From: Ruminococcus sp.
GTDB taxonomy: Bacteria; Bacillota; Clostridia; Oscillospirales; Ruminococcaceae
Assembly: GCF_024691275.1 (NCBI RefSeq)
Contig: NZ_JAILNU010000023.1
Location: 18,458-82,457, forward strand
Reading direction: 5' to 3'
DNA length: 64,000 nt
Both the position numbers and the translations under genes were made by a program. Shown here piece after piece: positions 7,867 through 17,754 of the stretch. Numbering within the stretch: position 1 is the first letter of the stretch; each line of letters starts with the position of its first letter. The notes under the pieces are model-generated. The model was not told where the DNA came from. It did not search any database and saw only the letters and a program-made list of their open reading frames with translations.

Positions 7867-9780
7867 TTAATCCAAAACGAAGTTATGATCGTAAATCATA
7901 AGAGTATAGGTAAAGCTGTTGACATTAACGGATTCTGAACGTATAGGCTTGTCCTTCTGGTACTGTTCTGAGGATCTGAAATTGTCACATTCTGACTCGC
8001 TAAGCAGCAGGAAGTATTCTTTGCGCTCGGGAGAGTCCTTGTACCATCTGTCTGCGGACTGGTATCTGCGATGATGAATGCCGTCTGCTTCGACAGAGAC
8101 ATCTCTTATTTTTATTCTGCCGTCAGTAAGCAGGGTAATGGAGTTTGCGTTCCAGAATGTGGAGTAGCCATACTCAACTCCCTGTTTTTCGAGAAAATCC
8201 ACGAGGATATACTGATTGTTGGTCTTATAGCCGTCTTTAGGCATCTTCATGATAGTTACGCAGTTCAGATAACCTGCGATGAAAATGGGGACAACAAGCA
8301 GTGTTGATATCCTTGCGACGCTCTCGTTTCCTGTAACAGCCCAGAACACAAAGAGTATGCTCAGTATGATAGATGTGCCGATCATCGGTGTGAGGCGCCA
8401 GTCAGCAGTTGCGAGTATGCCGCATATATAGCCCATGAGTACAACAGCTGTCACAGCCCAGTGTATCCAAACCCATATGCGCATCATTCTGCCTTTTTTG
8501 TCGCTGCCGTACTTTTTGTAGCAGAGAGTAGCTACGATAGGAAGCGCAGCGAGCAGCAGCGAAGCCATGATGCTGCTGATATTGTATATGCCTTCATTTG
8601 TGGTGAACATAACGTCGGGAAGGTTTTTTACTCCCAGAAGTCTCATCCACGCCATAGGAAGCATATGGAGATGCTCTATCCATGAATTTATTTCCGAGAA
8701 CTCTGAATACGAATCGGCGTAGGTCTGGACAAGACCGCCGAGGAGCCGTGTGTTAAATTTGTTTCCGGCGAAAGCGAAAAACAGGAATACCAGTGCGCGG
8801 CAGATGACCGCAGTTGTTTTTGTGCTGAAAAGCTTATATTTGGTGTTAAGGAACTGTTCTGCGAATATAGCTCCCACCAAAGGAATAACGAACAGAGTAA
8901 TGCCTGAGATGCCGTCCATGCCTGTCAGGAAGAGAAATACGCAAAGGCAGATGAATACGAAGATCCTGTGTATGAAGATGCCTTTAGTTTCCGCACCCTC
9001 CTTGCGGCGGCGGATCTGTTTGCTGTTCAGGGACAGCAGACGTGCATAGAGATACGCGCCGATGACGAGGAAAAGTATTCCCAGGGAGTAGTAAATGGTG
9101 TGTCCCCAGAATATCTCACGCATCTTCGGTGTAGCATGAGTAATGGCAAGTAACAGGGAAGTGCCGCATAGTGCAGCGTTGAAGCTTTCTGTGATCTCAC
9201 GTATCATGAGTATCATGAACAGCGTGAGAAGGATGAAGAAGCCTATCATGCCGAGGGTATGAGCTGTCATGCCAAAGCCGAATATCTTTATGAGCGGAAT
9301 CATGAGAGTGCTTGTGCTGAAAGGCAGGAAGCAGGCGTAAGAGAAGTCTCTGTCATAGAGGTGACCGCTCTCGATGGAGGCGTTTGCCCACATGATAGTG
9401 TCTGTGCAGTCGGCGTGAAACTCAGTCTTGCTTATGCAGAGAATATAGTACATTGTAGTGGTGACAGTTCCGATGAATAATACAAGTGAGGTGACGAAAA
9501 GAATGATCTTGCTGAGCATCTTACCGTTCAATCCGCTTTTTTCGGGCGGCATATCCAGCGGAAAAGCCGGAGCTTCATTTTCTCCTGCCGCAGTCTCGGG
9601 AGAGTCCGCCCCGATTTCGGGAGAGCCTTCTGCGGTATCGGCAGTTTCCTGCACCGCAGAAGCGGTATCATCTGTGAGTTCTTCTTCAGTATTCGGTACA
9701 GTGGAGGCTTCTGTTTCTGTTATGTCGGTGTTTTCCTGAGTATCTGTACCGGCGAGGGGAGTATCTTTTTTTGTATCCAT
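7867..9780 (-). CDS. Polytopic membrane protein of a glycan/envelope operon (unrecognised family)
   Basis: This 637-residue protein begins with about 85 residues rich in Glu, Asp, Thr and Ala with no membrane segment (probably a disordered cytoplasmic tail), then roughly eleven to twelve hydrophobic segments from residue 90 to about 520, and ends with a soluble domain of about 110 residues. The shape resembles GT-C glycosyltransferases such as GT39/PMT-like enzymes. An acidic motif in the first outer loop (FHADCTDTIMWANASIES) is compatible, but I do not see a decisive signature. It is the last gene of a minus-strand operon with GtrA and an FAD oxidoreductase, which supports a role in building or modifying a lipid-linked sugar. 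A hairpin at 9801-9827 separates it from gtrA. Confidence 0.6.
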   Translation of the reverse strand: MDTKKDTPLAGTDTQENTDITETEASTVPNTEEELTDDTASAVQETADTAEGSPEIGADSPETAAGENEAPAFPLDMPPEKSGLNGKMLSKIILFVTSLVLFIGTVTTTMYYILCISKTEFHADCTDTIMWANASIESGHLYDRDFSYACFLPFSTSTLMIPLIKIFGFGMTAHTLGMIGFFILLTLFMILMIREITESFNAALCGTSLLLAITHATPKMREIFWGHTIYYSLGILFLVIGAYLYARLLSLNSKQIRRRKEGAETKGIFIHRIFVFICLCVFLFLTGMDGISGITLFVIPLVGAIFAEQFLNTKYKLFSTKTTAVICRALVFLFFAFAGNKFNTRLLGGLVQTYADSYSEFSEINSWIEHLHMLPMAWMRLLGVKNLPDVMFTTNEGIYNISSIMASLLLAALPIVATLCYKKYGSDKKGRMMRIWVWIHWAVTAVVLMGYICGILATADWRLTPMIGTSIILSILFVFWAVTGNESVARISTLLVVPIFIAGYLNCVTIMKMPKDGYKTNNQYILVDFLEKQGVEYGYSTFWNANSITLLTDGRIKIRDVSVEADGIHHRRYQSADRWYKDSPERKEYFLLLSESECDNFRSSEQYQKDKPIRSESVNVNSFTYTLMIYDHNFVLD

Positions 9781-9829
9781 AATATATCCTCATAATACGG
9801 GAACGGGCAGCGCTTTGCTGCCCGAACTT

Positions 9830-10312
9830 TTATTTTGAATCTTTTTTTGTGTACAGCAGTATTTTTCTTGCGAAGAAGTTCCACAGGAAGGATACCGCAG
9901 TAGATACGATCTTGGCGATGACCTGGAAAAGACTGGTAGTATCAGCCAGCCAGATCTCAAAGAGTTTCGTAATGCCGATGGTTATGAGAAGTCCCACAAC
10001 GCCGATAGCGGCAAAGCTGAGGAATTCTACCAGCTTGTTCTCGACCTTTGAGTTCTTGAATATCCAGAAGGTGCTGATGATGTAATTCACAGCCAGACCT
10101 GCAACGAATGAGAGGGAATTGGCTACCCAGCCGAATTCCTTCTGCTCATTGAAGGCAAATCTGAACAGTATATACGACAGAGCGAAGTCCACCACGAATG
10201 CCAGACCGCCGACGAAAAGGTAACGGAAGAACTGTATCAGTGTATTATCCGTATCTCCGACGAACAGCTTCTTGAACTGCTTGTCGCGGAATATCTGCTT
10301 GATCTCGTCCAT
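9830..10312 (-). CDS. GtrA-family membrane protein
   Basis: This 160-residue protein has four hydrophobic helices and the GtrA/DPMS_TMD pattern: FFRYLFVGGLAFVVDFALSYILF near residues 27-49 and a C-terminal helix followed by WNFFARKILLY. GtrA proteins are thought to flip or present polyprenyl-linked sugars. The start codon overlaps the stop of the upstream oxidoreductase by one base (TAATG), indicating translational coupling. An N-terminal soluble stretch of about 25 residues precedes the first helix. Confidence 0.85.
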   Translation of the reverse strand: MDEIKQIFRDKQFKKLFVGDTDNTLIQFFRYLFVGGLAFVVDFALSYILFRFAFNEQKEFGWVANSLSFVAGLAVNYIISTFWIFKNSKVENKLVEFLSFAAIGVVGLLITIGITKLFEIWLADTTSLFQVIAKIVSTAVSFLWNFFARKILLYTKKDSK

Positions 10313-11871
10313 TACTTCTGCTTCTCCTCGTGGTATTCCTTTTCAGTATTAACGTTCCAGATAGCGGACTTGTCAGTGCTGCCGCTCTTGATAGCCTTAA
10401 CAGCCTCGAAGGAAGTAACCATAGAGTGGTCGATATTGTTGTATCTGTGCTGACCGTTACGTCCTACACAGAAGAGATTCGGGATAGTATCGAGGTAGCT
10501 GATGAGCTTGTCCATTTCCTCGTAGGTGTCGAAGTAAGCAGGATAAGCCTTCTTTACCTTTTCCATATGTGTGTCGATAACCTCGTCTGCGCTGTCGATA
10601 AGACCGAGCTTTACCATTTCCTTTACGCAGAAGTCGGAGAACTGCTGTTCTGTCATGTTCCAGAACTTGTCGCCCTCTGATACGAAGTATTCAAGACCCA
10701 CCCATACTGTATGACCGAGATCCTTTACCATGTAAGGAGACCAGTTGTTGTAGATCTGGAAACGGCCCATCTTAACACGTCTGTCCTGAACGTATACCCA
10801 GCAGTCGGGCACGATATTGCCGACTGTCTTCATAGTGGTCTTGTTCTTGAGCTTGAGCTTAGGAACGAGAACGCCGAGTGTCATATAGTCACGGTAAGGA
10901 AGACCTGCTGCGATACGTGCAGCCTCGGCAGGAACGTCGTTCATGCCTGCAACGAGGTCCTTGACAGGCATTGATGAGATAACGCAGTCGCCGTCGAGAG
11001 TAACTTCCTGACCGTCTTTGATATAGGTAACGCCTGTGAGAACGTTGTCGCTGTTCTTGTGGAGCTTCTTTACAGCAGCCTCCATGATGATGTGGCCGCC
11101 AAGCTTCTTTACTTCATCGGCAGTTACTTCCCAGAGCTGACCGGGGCCGAGCTTAGGGTACTTGAACTCCTCGATAAGAGAAGTATTTACCTTACGGTTC
11201 TTGACCTTGAAGAGCTTTCCGAAGAAGTCCTTGATGATGCCCACGATAGACAGACCCTTTGTACGCTGAGCGCCCCATGAAGCGTCGATCTCGCTGGGGT
11301 GTCTGCCCCAGAGGTTCTCGGTGTAGTACTCGAAGAACATAGAGTAGAGTTCCTTGCCGAAGCAATTGATGTAGAAGTTTTCAAGGTTGGTCTCGGGACG
11401 CTTATGGAGAGCAGCACCGAGATAGCTGAAGCCCACCTTCATAGTGGTGAAGAAGCCGAAGTTCTTGATAGTTTCGGGCTTGAGCGAAACAGGATAATCA
11501 TAGAACTTATCATTGAAGAGGATACGAGAAACTCTGTGTCTCTTGAGCATTACGCGGTCAACGTGCTTAGGGTCGGGACCGCCCGGCTCAACGTTTACGT
11601 GTCTGTTGAGATACTTGTCGTCCTTGGAAGGAACGCCCTGCATAGGGAGCATCTCGCTCCACCACTTGTTGACCTCGGGGATCTTTGAGAAGAAGCGGTG
11701 ACCGCCCATATCCATACGGTTGCCCTTGTAGTTTACAGTTTTTGAAATACCGCCTATAGCAGTAGTCTCCTCGAGTACAGTTACGTCGTACTCGCCTGAG
11801 CCGTCTCTGAGCAGCTCATAAGCAGCGGTAAGACCTGCCGGTCCTGCACCGATGATTATAATTTTTTTCAT
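10312..11871 (-). CDS. FAD-dependent oxidoreductase (amine-oxidase / UDP-galactopyranose-mutase-like)
   Basis: This 519-residue protein starts with a dinucleotide-binding Rossmann motif, [17 protein letters not shown] (GxGxxG at residues 7-12), then an acidic strand end (VTVLEE) and GGHRFFSK, typical of the protoporphyrinogen-oxidase/UDP-galactopyranose-mutase branch of flavin amine oxidases. The C-terminal [19 protein letters not shown] resembles the second FAD-contacting motif. Members in envelope operons rearrange or oxidise sugar nucleotides or lipid-linked intermediates; the substrate here is unknown. Its neighbours GtrA and a polytopic membrane protein support an envelope glycan role. 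A TTGATT-N17-TATAAT promoter lies at 11990-12018. Confidence 0.8.
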   Translation of the reverse strand: MKKIIIIGAGPAGLTAAYELLRDGSGEYDVTVLEETTAIGGISKTVNYKGNRMDMGGHRFFSKIPEVNKWWSEMLPMQGVPSKDDKYLNRHVNVEPGGPDPKHVDRVMLKRHRVSRILFNDKFYDYPVSLKPETIKNFGFFTTMKVGFSYLGAALHKRPETNLENFYINCFGKELYSMFFEYYTENLWGRHPSEIDASWGAQRTKGLSIVGIIKDFFGKLFKVKNRKVNTSLIEEFKYPKLGPGQLWEVTADEVKKLGGHIIMEAAVKKLHKNSDNVLTGVTYIKDGQEVTLDGDCVISSMPVKDLVAGMNDVPAEAARIAAGLPYRDYMTLGVLVPKLKLKNKTTMKTVGNIVPDCWVYVQDRRVKMGRFQIYNNWSPYMVKDLGHTVWVGLEYFVSEGDKFWNMTEQQFSDFCVKEMVKLGLIDSADEVIDTHMEKVKKAYPAYFDTYEEMDKLISYLDTIPNLFCVGRNGQHRYNNIDHSMVTSFEAVKAIKSGSTDKSAIWNVNTEKEYHEEKQK

Positions 11872-11989
11872 GATGTTTATTCCTTTCCGCGGAGCATTAC
11901 AGCTCCGAAATATGCCTACATATTATTAGACGAATAATAAGACGATATCTCTCACATATAAAAAGTGAGATATCACAACTATAACCTCT

Positions 11990-12018
11990 ATTATAGCATA
12001 TACTTATAAAATAATCAA
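11990..12018 (-). promoter_or_regulatory. Promoter of the FAD oxidoreductase/GtrA operon
   Basis: On the minus strand TTGATT and TATAAT are separated by 17 bases. The leader then contains an imperfect inverted repeat (GATATCTC/GAGATATC, 11944-11973) of unknown function. Confidence 0.65.
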
Positions 12019-12238
12019 GAGCAGAAGGGGCAAAACTTTACATTGCAGTGCAATTTGTACAACTTGCCGAATTTTAGCCCATAGGCAGGGCAACGCTGTA
12101 ACCTGTCAACGGTGGTGCTTGTGCCGCGCACTCACTCTGCATATAATAGTTGATCTGCTTTCACTTACGGCATAATACGTAAAATGCAACATGAAATCAT
12201 TATTTTTCATACAGCAGCCATAAAAATACCGAGTCTGT

Positions 12239-12350
12239 TAAGCGGAGTACTCATATAGAAACTTTACACGAAATTATCGGGGGAAACCCTTTTTCAAAAG
12301 GGTTCCCTCAATATCTCACGTAAAAACTTCTGTATAAGTACCTCGCTTAT
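12239..12350. repeat. Dispersed long-hairpin repeat, copy A
   Basis: Outer arms AAGCGGAGTACTCATATAGAA-like (12240-12260) and its near complement (12328-12348) enclose an inner hairpin GGGAAACCC/GGGTTCCC. Nearly the same approximately 110-bp sequence recurs at 18537-18650. This copy occupies most of the gap between the FAD oxidoreductase promoter and the 3' end of thiC. The rest of the 11872-12378 gap holds the promoter and AT-rich sequence with no gene. Probably a non-autonomous palindromic element (MITE/REP-like); no coding capacity. Confidence 0.8.
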
Positions 12351-12378
12351 TACGGACCCGGTAATATTTATATAAGCC

Positions 12379-13692
12379 TTATTTTTCTGTACAGAACTCG
12401 ACCTTTTCGCCGTTGAGGATCATATTTGTAGTTCTTACAGCGCACATCTTGCCGCACATTGAGCAGGTGTGTCTGTCAGCAGGAGGAGTGCTCTCGAAGT
12501 AAGCGCGAGCCTTTTCACCGTCAACAGCGATCTCGAACATCTTCTCCCAGTCAACTTCGTGACGAGCCTCAGCCATAGCGTTATCGCGGTCGGTAGCGTG
12601 TGGAACACCCTTTGCGATATCAGCAGCATGAGCGGCTATACGGCTTGCGATGATACCTTCCTTAACGTCGTTTGCATCAGGAAGTCTCAGGTGCTCTGCG
12701 GGAGTAACATAGCAGAGGAAGTCAGCACCGCTTGCAGCAGCGATAGCTCCGCCGATAGCAGAAGTGATGTGGTCGTAGCCGGGGAAGATATCGGTTACGA
12801 GAGGTCCGAGTACGTAGAACGGAGCATTATGGCAGATGCGCTTCTGGAGTTTCATATTAGCAGCTATCTCGTTCATTGCCATATGTCCGGGACCTTCTAC
12901 CATTACCTGAACGTCCTTAGCCCATGCTCTTTCAGTGAGAGCTCCGAGCTCGATAAGCTCAGCTATCTGACCGCCGTCGGTCGAATCGTCGATACAGCCT
13001 GGACGGAGAGCGTCACCGAGGGAAATAGTACAGTCGTACTCGCGGAGGATATCGAGGACCTCGTCATAGTGCTCGTAGAATGGGTTCTCGTTGCCTGTCA
13101 TCATCATCCATGCAAAGAGGAGAGAGCCGCCGCGTGAAACAATGTTCATCTTACGCTTGTCTCTGCGGAAAGCCTCTACAGCACGGCGGTTGATGCCTGC
13201 GTGTATAGTCATGAAGTCAACGCCCTCTTCTGCGTGAGCGCGAACGACTCTGAGGAAGTCCTCGGCAGTAATTTCGAGAAGATCCTTTTCGAGGTAGCCG
13301 ATAGCGTCGTACATAGGAACAGTACCTATCATAGCAGGAGACTTCTCGATGAGAGCCTTGCGGAAGGTATTGGTCTTGCCGTAGTTAGAGAGGTCCATGA
13401 TAGCCTCAGCGCCGAATTTAAGTGCCATGTCCACCTTTTCCATCTCGATGTCATAGTTCTTGGCATCGCCTGAGATACCGAGGTTCACGTTGATCTTTGT
13501 GCGCATCTTAGTGCCGATGCCCTCAGGAGATATGGACTTGTGGTTGACGTTGCAGGGGATACAAACCTCGCCCTTGGCAACAAGCTCGCGGAGAGCCTCA
13601 GCGTCGATATATTCCTTTTCAGCAACTATCTTCATTTCGGGAGTGATGATACCCTTTTTAGCTGCTTCCATCTGTGTGTAATAATTCTTCAT
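12379..13692 (-). CDS. thiC: Phosphomethylpyrimidine synthase (ThiC)
   Basis: ThiC is a radical-SAM enzyme that rearranges aminoimidazole ribotide (AIR) into hydroxymethylpyrimidine phosphate, the pyrimidine half of thiamine. The 437-residue length matches the shorter clostridial form lacking the long N-terminal domain. Recognisable parts are [15 protein letters not shown] near the N-terminus, the [11 protein letters not shown] and [10 protein letters not shown] segments of the barrel, [16 protein letters not shown], and the C-terminal cluster motif CSMCGKMC (Cys410, 413, 417) that binds the 4Fe-4S cluster. The ATG follows CGGAGGAA. It lies 49 bases downstream of thiD and shares its TPP riboswitch. 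Confidence 0.97.
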   Translation of the reverse strand: MKNYYTQMEAAKKGIITPEMKIVAEKEYIDAEALRELVAKGEVCIPCNVNHKSISPEGIGTKMRTKINVNLGISGDAKNYDIEMEKVDMALKFGAEAIMDLSNYGKTNTFRKALIEKSPAMIGTVPMYDAIGYLEKDLLEITAEDFLRVVRAHAEEGVDFMTIHAGINRRAVEAFRRDKRKMNIVSRGGSLLFAWMMMTGNENPFYEHYDEVLDILREYDCTISLGDALRPGCIDDSTDGGQIAELIELGALTERAWAKDVQVMVEGPGHMAMNEIAANMKLQKRICHNAPFYVLGPLVTDIFPGYDHITSAIGGAIAAASGADFLCYVTPAEHLRLPDANDVKEGIIASRIAAHAADIAKGVPHATDRDNAMAEARHEVDWEKMFEIAVDGEKARAYFESTPPADRHTCSMCGKMCAVRTTNMILNGEKVEFCTEK

Positions 13693-13741
13693 TTTAAATT
13701 CCTCCGATAAAAAATTCTTTGTGTGAGCTTATTGAAGCTTA

Positions 13742-14548
13742 TTATTCAGCTGTTCCGGCGAACTCGCCCGTAAGTGCGAAGGCGTGGTTCATGGGGCCGC
13801 TGCCCTTGCCGAGGTCGAGCGTGGCTGAAAGTGCGCCCGAGATGTAATCCTTGGCGCGTTCCACTGACTTTTCAAGTGAGAAGCCCTTTGCAAGGTTTGA
13901 AGCAATGGCGCTTGAAAGAGTACAGCCTGTACCGTGGGTATTGGGGTTGTCGATACGTCTTCCCCTGAACCATGTACAATTGCCCTTGTTCCAGAGCAGG
14001 TCGTTTGCATCATTGAGACTGTGACCGCCCTTGCATAGTACCGCGCAGCCGTACTTCTCGCCGATGACCTGAGCAGCTTTCAACATATCTTCCTGTGAAG
14101 TTATCTTCATATCCGCGAGTATCTCAGCTTCGGGAATATTGGGAGTAACAACGGTAGCGAGTGGGAGAAGCTCTGACTTCAGGGTTTCAACAGCTTCGTC
14201 TGCAATGAGCTTAGCGCCGCTGGTAGCTACCATAACGGGATCGACTGTGATGTTCTCAGCCTTGTATTGTCTGAGTTTTTCCGCGATAGTGCGGATAAGC
14301 TTATCGGAGGAGACCATGCCTGTCTTTACTGCGTCGGGACGAATATCCGTGAACACAGCATCGAGCTGCATAGCCAGAAATTCAGGCGTTACCTCCATAA
14401 TACCTGTTACGCCGGTCGTGTTCTGCGCGGTGAGAGCGGTTATAGCGCTCATGGCAAAAACACCATTCATGGTCATGGTTTTCATGTCCGCCTGAATACC
14501 GGCGCCTCCGCAGGAATCGCTCCCTGCGATCGTTAATGCTGTTCTCAT
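13742..14548 (-). CDS. thiD: Hydroxymethylpyrimidine/phosphomethylpyrimidine kinase (ThiD)
   Basis: ThiD phosphorylates HMP to HMP-P and HMP-PP, the step after ThiC. The product from the chosen ATG has 268 residues, the usual size. It starts RTALTIAGSDSCGGAGIQADMK, the ribokinase-fold substrate motif, and has the C-terminal anion hole NTHGTGCTLSSAIA near residue 210 with the catalytic base Asp/Cys region. The frame stays open upstream to 14797, but that part is the riboswitch leader. The start at 14548 is supported by AAGGAG ending 8 bases upstream; an in-frame ATG at 14554 is too close to that site. Confidence 0.96.
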   Translation of the reverse strand: MRTALTIAGSDSCGGAGIQADMKTMTMNGVFAMSAITALTAQNTTGVTGIMEVTPEFLAMQLDAVFTDIRPDAVKTGMVSSDKLIRTIAEKLRQYKAENITVDPVMVATSGAKLIADEAVETLKSELLPLATVVTPNIPEAEILADMKITSQEDMLKAAQVIGEKYGCAVLCKGGHSLNDANDLLWNKGNCTWFRGRRIDNPNTHGTGCTLSSAIASNLAKGFSLEKSVERAKDYISGALSATLDLGKGSGPMNHAFALTGEFAGTAE

Positions 14549-14778
14549 TTGCATTTCTCCTTTTCGGCAGATTCGGGCATGATGCCCCAGCATTAATTTT
14601 GTATAGCGAGACAAGGTGGTGCCCCCGATGTCCCGCTTTAAAGCTGTCACGTTCATTCCGCGGAACGCCGAGGACGGTATTCCCTGAAAATGTGCTGTAA
14701 GCGATGTACGATTATCGTTTTTGATAATTGCAGCGAGTTTACGAGCGATAACGTGACAAGGGTGCAGCATTGCGCTGC

Positions 14779-14809
14779 AAAAAAGGTGTGCCTGCAAAGA
14801 GACACACCT
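14779..14809 (-). terminator. Riboswitch expression-platform terminator
   Basis: Directly after the TPP aptamer, on the minus strand, AGGTGTGTCT pairs with AGGCACACCT over a short loop and is followed by T6. This is the off-state of a transcription-attenuating riboswitch. About 230 bases of further leader, with two smaller hairpins, separate it from thiD. Confidence 0.85.
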
Positions 14810-14814
14810 ATGTT

Positions 14815-14901
14815 ACATAAGTATTTCCCTACGTTGGCATTATCCAAATCAGGTAAGGTCGGAGTTTGAAACTCCCTCTCAGCCTGTCACACAAGCTCCC
14901 T
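14815..14901 (-). promoter_or_regulatory. TPP riboswitch (THI box)
   Basis: On the minus strand the conserved THI-box blocks are plain: CTGAGA in the sensor loop after a GGCTGAGAGGGAG arm, and ACCTGATTTGGATAATGCCA in the second arm, followed by ACGTAGGGAA. It would bind thiamine pyrophosphate and favour the terminator at 14779-14809, switching off thiD and thiC. Confidence 0.96.
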
Positions 14902-14909
14902 TTTGTATT

Positions 14910-14937
14910 ATTATACCACTTTTGCGTGAATTGTCAA
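14910..14937 (-). promoter_or_regulatory. Promoter of the thiDC operon
   Basis: TTGACA and TATAAT on the minus strand, 16 bases apart, just upstream of the TPP aptamer. Confidence 0.8.
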
Positions 14938-15018
14938 GCCTTTAGCATATAGGTTGAATTGATCGCGGGACAGTTAGCGTATGCTCTCCGATTATAACTT
15001 GTCCGAGCTGTTATCCCT

Positions 15019-15047
15019 TTGACTTTGCGGGAAAGATGTGGTATAAT
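15019..15047 (+). promoter_or_regulatory. Promoter of the small membrane protein gene at 15103
   Basis: TTGACT at 15019 and TATAAT at 15042 are 17 bases apart. Confidence 0.75.
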
Positions 15048-15102
15048 GAGTAAAATACTGATAATTGTTTTCGCTGATACATAACTAATGGAGGTGCGGA
15101 AA

Positions 15103-15492
15103 ATGAGACATTTGTTCATAGTTTTTATAGTGATATGCGTTCTTGTTATCCTGTATAAGCTCATCGAAACTATCAGGATATATAAAAAATGCAGCGAAAA
15201 GGTCGATGCGGTAGTGGTCGATATGGAGCTCAGAGAAGACGTTGACAAAGATACACTGTATGCTCCTGTGTACCAGTTTCACTATAATTTCAGGGAGTAC
15301 CGCGTGAAAAACAAGGAGCTCAGCGAGACAAAGTGCAAGAAGATGATGCAGCGGCACTTCAAGCTGAGGATAGACCCGAATAACCCGACAAAGGTATTTG
15401 ACGTGAATGCACAGATAAAGAGCGCAGTGGTTTTTATAATGATCCCGCTGGTGTTTATTATCATGATGCTGGTCATAAAATTCTGTCGTTGA
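15103..15492 (+). CDS. Small membrane protein, DUF3592-like
   Basis: The 129-residue product has a hydrophobic helix at each end (about residues 3-22 and 105-125) and a soluble middle of beta character with YAPVYQFHYNFREYRVKN, resembling DUF3592 proteins, whose function is unknown. The start at 15103 is preferred over the in-frame ATG at 15088 because GGAGG lies 8 bases upstream of it. It has its own promoter and no clear operon partner. Confidence 0.65.
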   Translation: MRHLFIVFIVICVLVILYKLIETIRIYKKCSEKVDAVVVDMELREDVDKDTLYAPVYQFHYNFREYRVKNKELSETKCKKMMQRHFKLRIDPNNPTKVFDVNAQIKSAVVFIMIPLVFIIMMLVIKFCR

Positions 15493-15616
15493 AACAGATA
15501 CAAGAGAATTAACAAAATGTACTTGAATTGATGCTGATATTTTGGTAAAATTAGTATAAGATGTGGTCAGCTGTTAAATGCTCACTGCAAATATTACCAA
15601 ACGGAGGTATCTATTT

Positions 15617-16948
15617 ATGGACAAAAATGCGATCTACAAAATAAGCTACGGTCTTTTCGTTGTAACTGCCAATTGTGACGGCAGGGATAACGGCTGCATA
15701 ACCAATACCCTTGCACAGGTCACTTCTTCGCCTAACAGAGTTACGCTTACAGTTGCCAAAAGCAATCTTACCCATGATATGATAATGGCTACAGGAAGGT
15801 TCACGGCTTCCGTTATTGGTACTGATGCGGATTTTGAGCTTTTCAGGCACTTTGGCTTCCAGTCGGGGCGTGAAGTGAACAAGTTTGCGGAGTTTACTGA
15901 GTGCAAGCGCGCCGAAAACGGCACACTCATCATAACCAAAGGAACGAATGCCTATATTTCGGGTATGGTATTCCATACTATCGACCTGGGCACACATACT
16001 CTCTTCATTGCTGATGTAACGGAAATGGAGATGCTCAGCGATACTCCTTCGGCTACATATGAGTTCTATCAGAAAAATATCAAGCCAAAGCCACAGGCTG
16101 TGGGAACAGCATCTGACGGGCAAACTATCTGGAGATGTGTTATATGCGGCTATGAGTACGTTGGCGAGGAGCTCCCCGAGGGCTTTGAATGTCCTATATG
16201 CAAGCACGGTGCTGCTGATTTCGAGAAGGTAACGGGGGGAAGCGTCCCTGTGGGCAGGACTGCTGACGGTCAGATCATATGGAGATGTACGGTTTGCGGC
16301 TATGAGTATATCGGTGATGAGCTCCCCGATGATTTTGAATGTCCTATATGCAGCGTGGGCAAGGATCAGTTTGAACTGATAAACCGCGATGTTGAAGACG
16401 TGCCGAATGCTGTGAACAAGTACGCGGGCACAAAGACGGAAAAGAACCTGCTTGAGGCGTTTGCAGGCGAATCTCAGGCAAGAAATAAATATACCTACTA
16501 TGCATCTGTTGCCAGAAAGAACGGCTATGAACAGATAGCGGCGCTGTTCCTTCAGACTGCCGAGAACGAAAAGGAACACGCGAAGCTCTGGTTCAAGGCT
16601 CTGGGCGGTATCGGTACGACCTCCGAGAATCTGCTCCATGCGGCTGAGGGCGAGAACTTCGAGTGGACGGATATGTATGAGAGAATGGCAAGAGAGGCTG
16701 AGGAAGAGGGCTTCTACAGTATCGCTGCTCAGTTCCGCGGTGTTGCGGCTATCGAAAAGCATCATGAGGAGCGCTACCGTGCACTGCTGCATAATGTCGA
16801 GGCGATGGAGGTCTTCAAAAAGAGCGGCGTAACTATGTGGGAGTGCCGCAACTGCGGTCATATCGTTATCGGTACGGAAGCTCCGCAGGTATGTCCCGTA
16901 TGCCACCACCCGCAGAGCTATTTTGAGGTGCGCAGCGAAAATTATTGA
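15617..16948 (+). CDS. Flavin reductase - rubredoxin x2 - rubrerythrin - rubredoxin-like fusion
   Basis: This 443-residue protein is a chain of redox modules. Residues 1-155 form a flavin-reductase (FMN-binding split barrel) domain like that of high-molecular-weight rubredoxin. Residues about 160-205 and 212-258 are two rubredoxins (CVICGYEY...CPIC and CTVCGYEY...CPIC). Residues about 275-405 are a rubrerythrin ferritin-like diiron domain with the paired ExxH ligands (ENEKEH, EKHHEE). Residues 408-443 are a final rubredoxin-like knuckle (CRNCGH...CPVC). In anaerobes rubrerythrin reduces peroxide with electrons from rubredoxin; here the NAD(P)H-flavin reductase, electron carriers and peroxidase would be on one chain. 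The ATG at 15617 follows GGAGG; the frame upstream lacks a site. Confidence 0.93.
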   Translation: MDKNAIYKISYGLFVVTANCDGRDNGCITNTLAQVTSSPNRVTLTVAKSNLTHDMIMATGRFTASVIGTDADFELFRHFGFQSGREVNKFAEFTECKRAENGTLIITKGTNAYISGMVFHTIDLGTHTLFIADVTEMEMLSDTPSATYEFYQKNIKPKPQAVGTASDGQTIWRCVICGYEYVGEELPEGFECPICKHGAADFEKVTGGSVPVGRTADGQIIWRCTVCGYEYIGDELPDDFECPICSVGKDQFELINRDVEDVPNAVNKYAGTKTEKNLLEAFAGESQARNKYTYYASVARKNGYEQIAALFLQTAENEKEHAKLWFKALGGIGTTSENLLHAAEGENFEWTDMYERMAREAEEEGFYSIAAQFRGVAAIEKHHEERYRALLHNVEAMEVFKKSGVTMWECRNCGHIVIGTEAPQVCPVCHHPQSYFEVRSENY

Positions 16949-17001
16949 TATATCGGTCACCGACCTGCATAGGCTGATGCCGTAAAGGAGATAAATGTAT
17001 T

Positions 17002-17754
17002 ATGATAGTATATTTTTCAGCTACGGGAAACAGTAAGTACGCAGCGGAAAGGATAGCTGCTGCCATAAATGACAGGGCTGTATCCATTGAGGACGACTGC
17101 TATGATATCGTTCTCGGAGATGGAGAATGTCTCGGTATAGTGATGCCGACACACTTCTGGGCTCTGCCTGTTCCGATGAAGGATTATCTGCAAAAGATGA
17201 AGCTCCGCAGACAGGGAAGACACTATATATTTTCTGTATCGACTTATGGCACGACGGCCGGATGCAGCGGCGAGGAGGCAAGACATCTCCTGAGAGACAA
17301 TAATATAAGGCTGAGTGCGGCTTTTCAGATAAAAATGCCAGATAACTGGACTGTTGCCTTTGACTTGTCCGACAAGGAAAAGGTCGCGGAGCAGAACAGA
17401 AAGGCTGAAAAGAATATCGACAGGGTCATCGCCATGATCCTTGACAGAAAAAAGGGAAACTTTACTCATCTGAGAACACCTTATATGGTTTACCCTATTA
17501 CTTCAAAGCTCTTTGACAAGGTAAGAGTAACGAAGAATCTCACTGTTGAGGACAGTTGCATAGGCTGCGGACTTTGTGCGCAGAAATGTCCTGTCAGGGC
17601 GATAGAGATGCAGGACGGAAAGCCTGTATGGGTAAAGGAGCGCTGTGCGCTTTGCTTCCGATGCCTGCATCACTGTCCGAAGTTCGCAATACAGTTCGGA
17701 AAAGGTGCAACAAAGAAACACGGTCAGTACACAAATCCGAACGTTAAGATATGA
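17002..17754 (+). CDS. EFR1-family flavodoxin-ferredoxin
   Basis: The 250-residue protein begins with a flavodoxin-like FMN site (IVYFSATGNSKYAAE, phosphate loop at residues 5-10) and ends with two 4Fe-4S motifs, CIGCGLCAQKCP at about 186-197 and CALCFRCLHHCP at about 214-225. This is the EFR1 arrangement (flavodoxin fused to a bacterial ferredoxin). It would shuttle electrons in the cytoplasm. It follows the rubrerythrin fusion by 53 bases and overlaps the next gene by 4 bases (ATGA). Confidence 0.9.
   Translation: MIVYFSATGNSKYAAERIAAAINDRAVSIEDDCYDIVLGDGECLGIVMPTHFWALPVPMKDYLQKMKLRRQGRHYIFSVSTYGTTAGCSGEEARHLLRDNNIRLSAAFQIKMPDNWTVAFDLSDKEKVAEQNRKAEKNIDRVIAMILDRKKGNFTHLRTPYMVYPITSKLFDKVRVTKNLTVEDSCIGCGLCAQKCPVRAIEMQDGKPVWVKERCALCFRCLHHCPKFAIQFGKGATKKHGQYTNPNVKI

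Noticed and set aside
14549..14797. Upstream extension of thiD giving a 351-residue product
   Set aside because: The extension is the riboswitch leader; ThiD homology and a good ribosome site both place the start at 14548.
15611..16960. Long minus-strand frame of 449 codons opposite the rubrerythrin fusion
   Set aside because: It is a shadow of the plus-strand gene: the plus frame shows full domain motifs and a ribosome site, the minus one shows neither.
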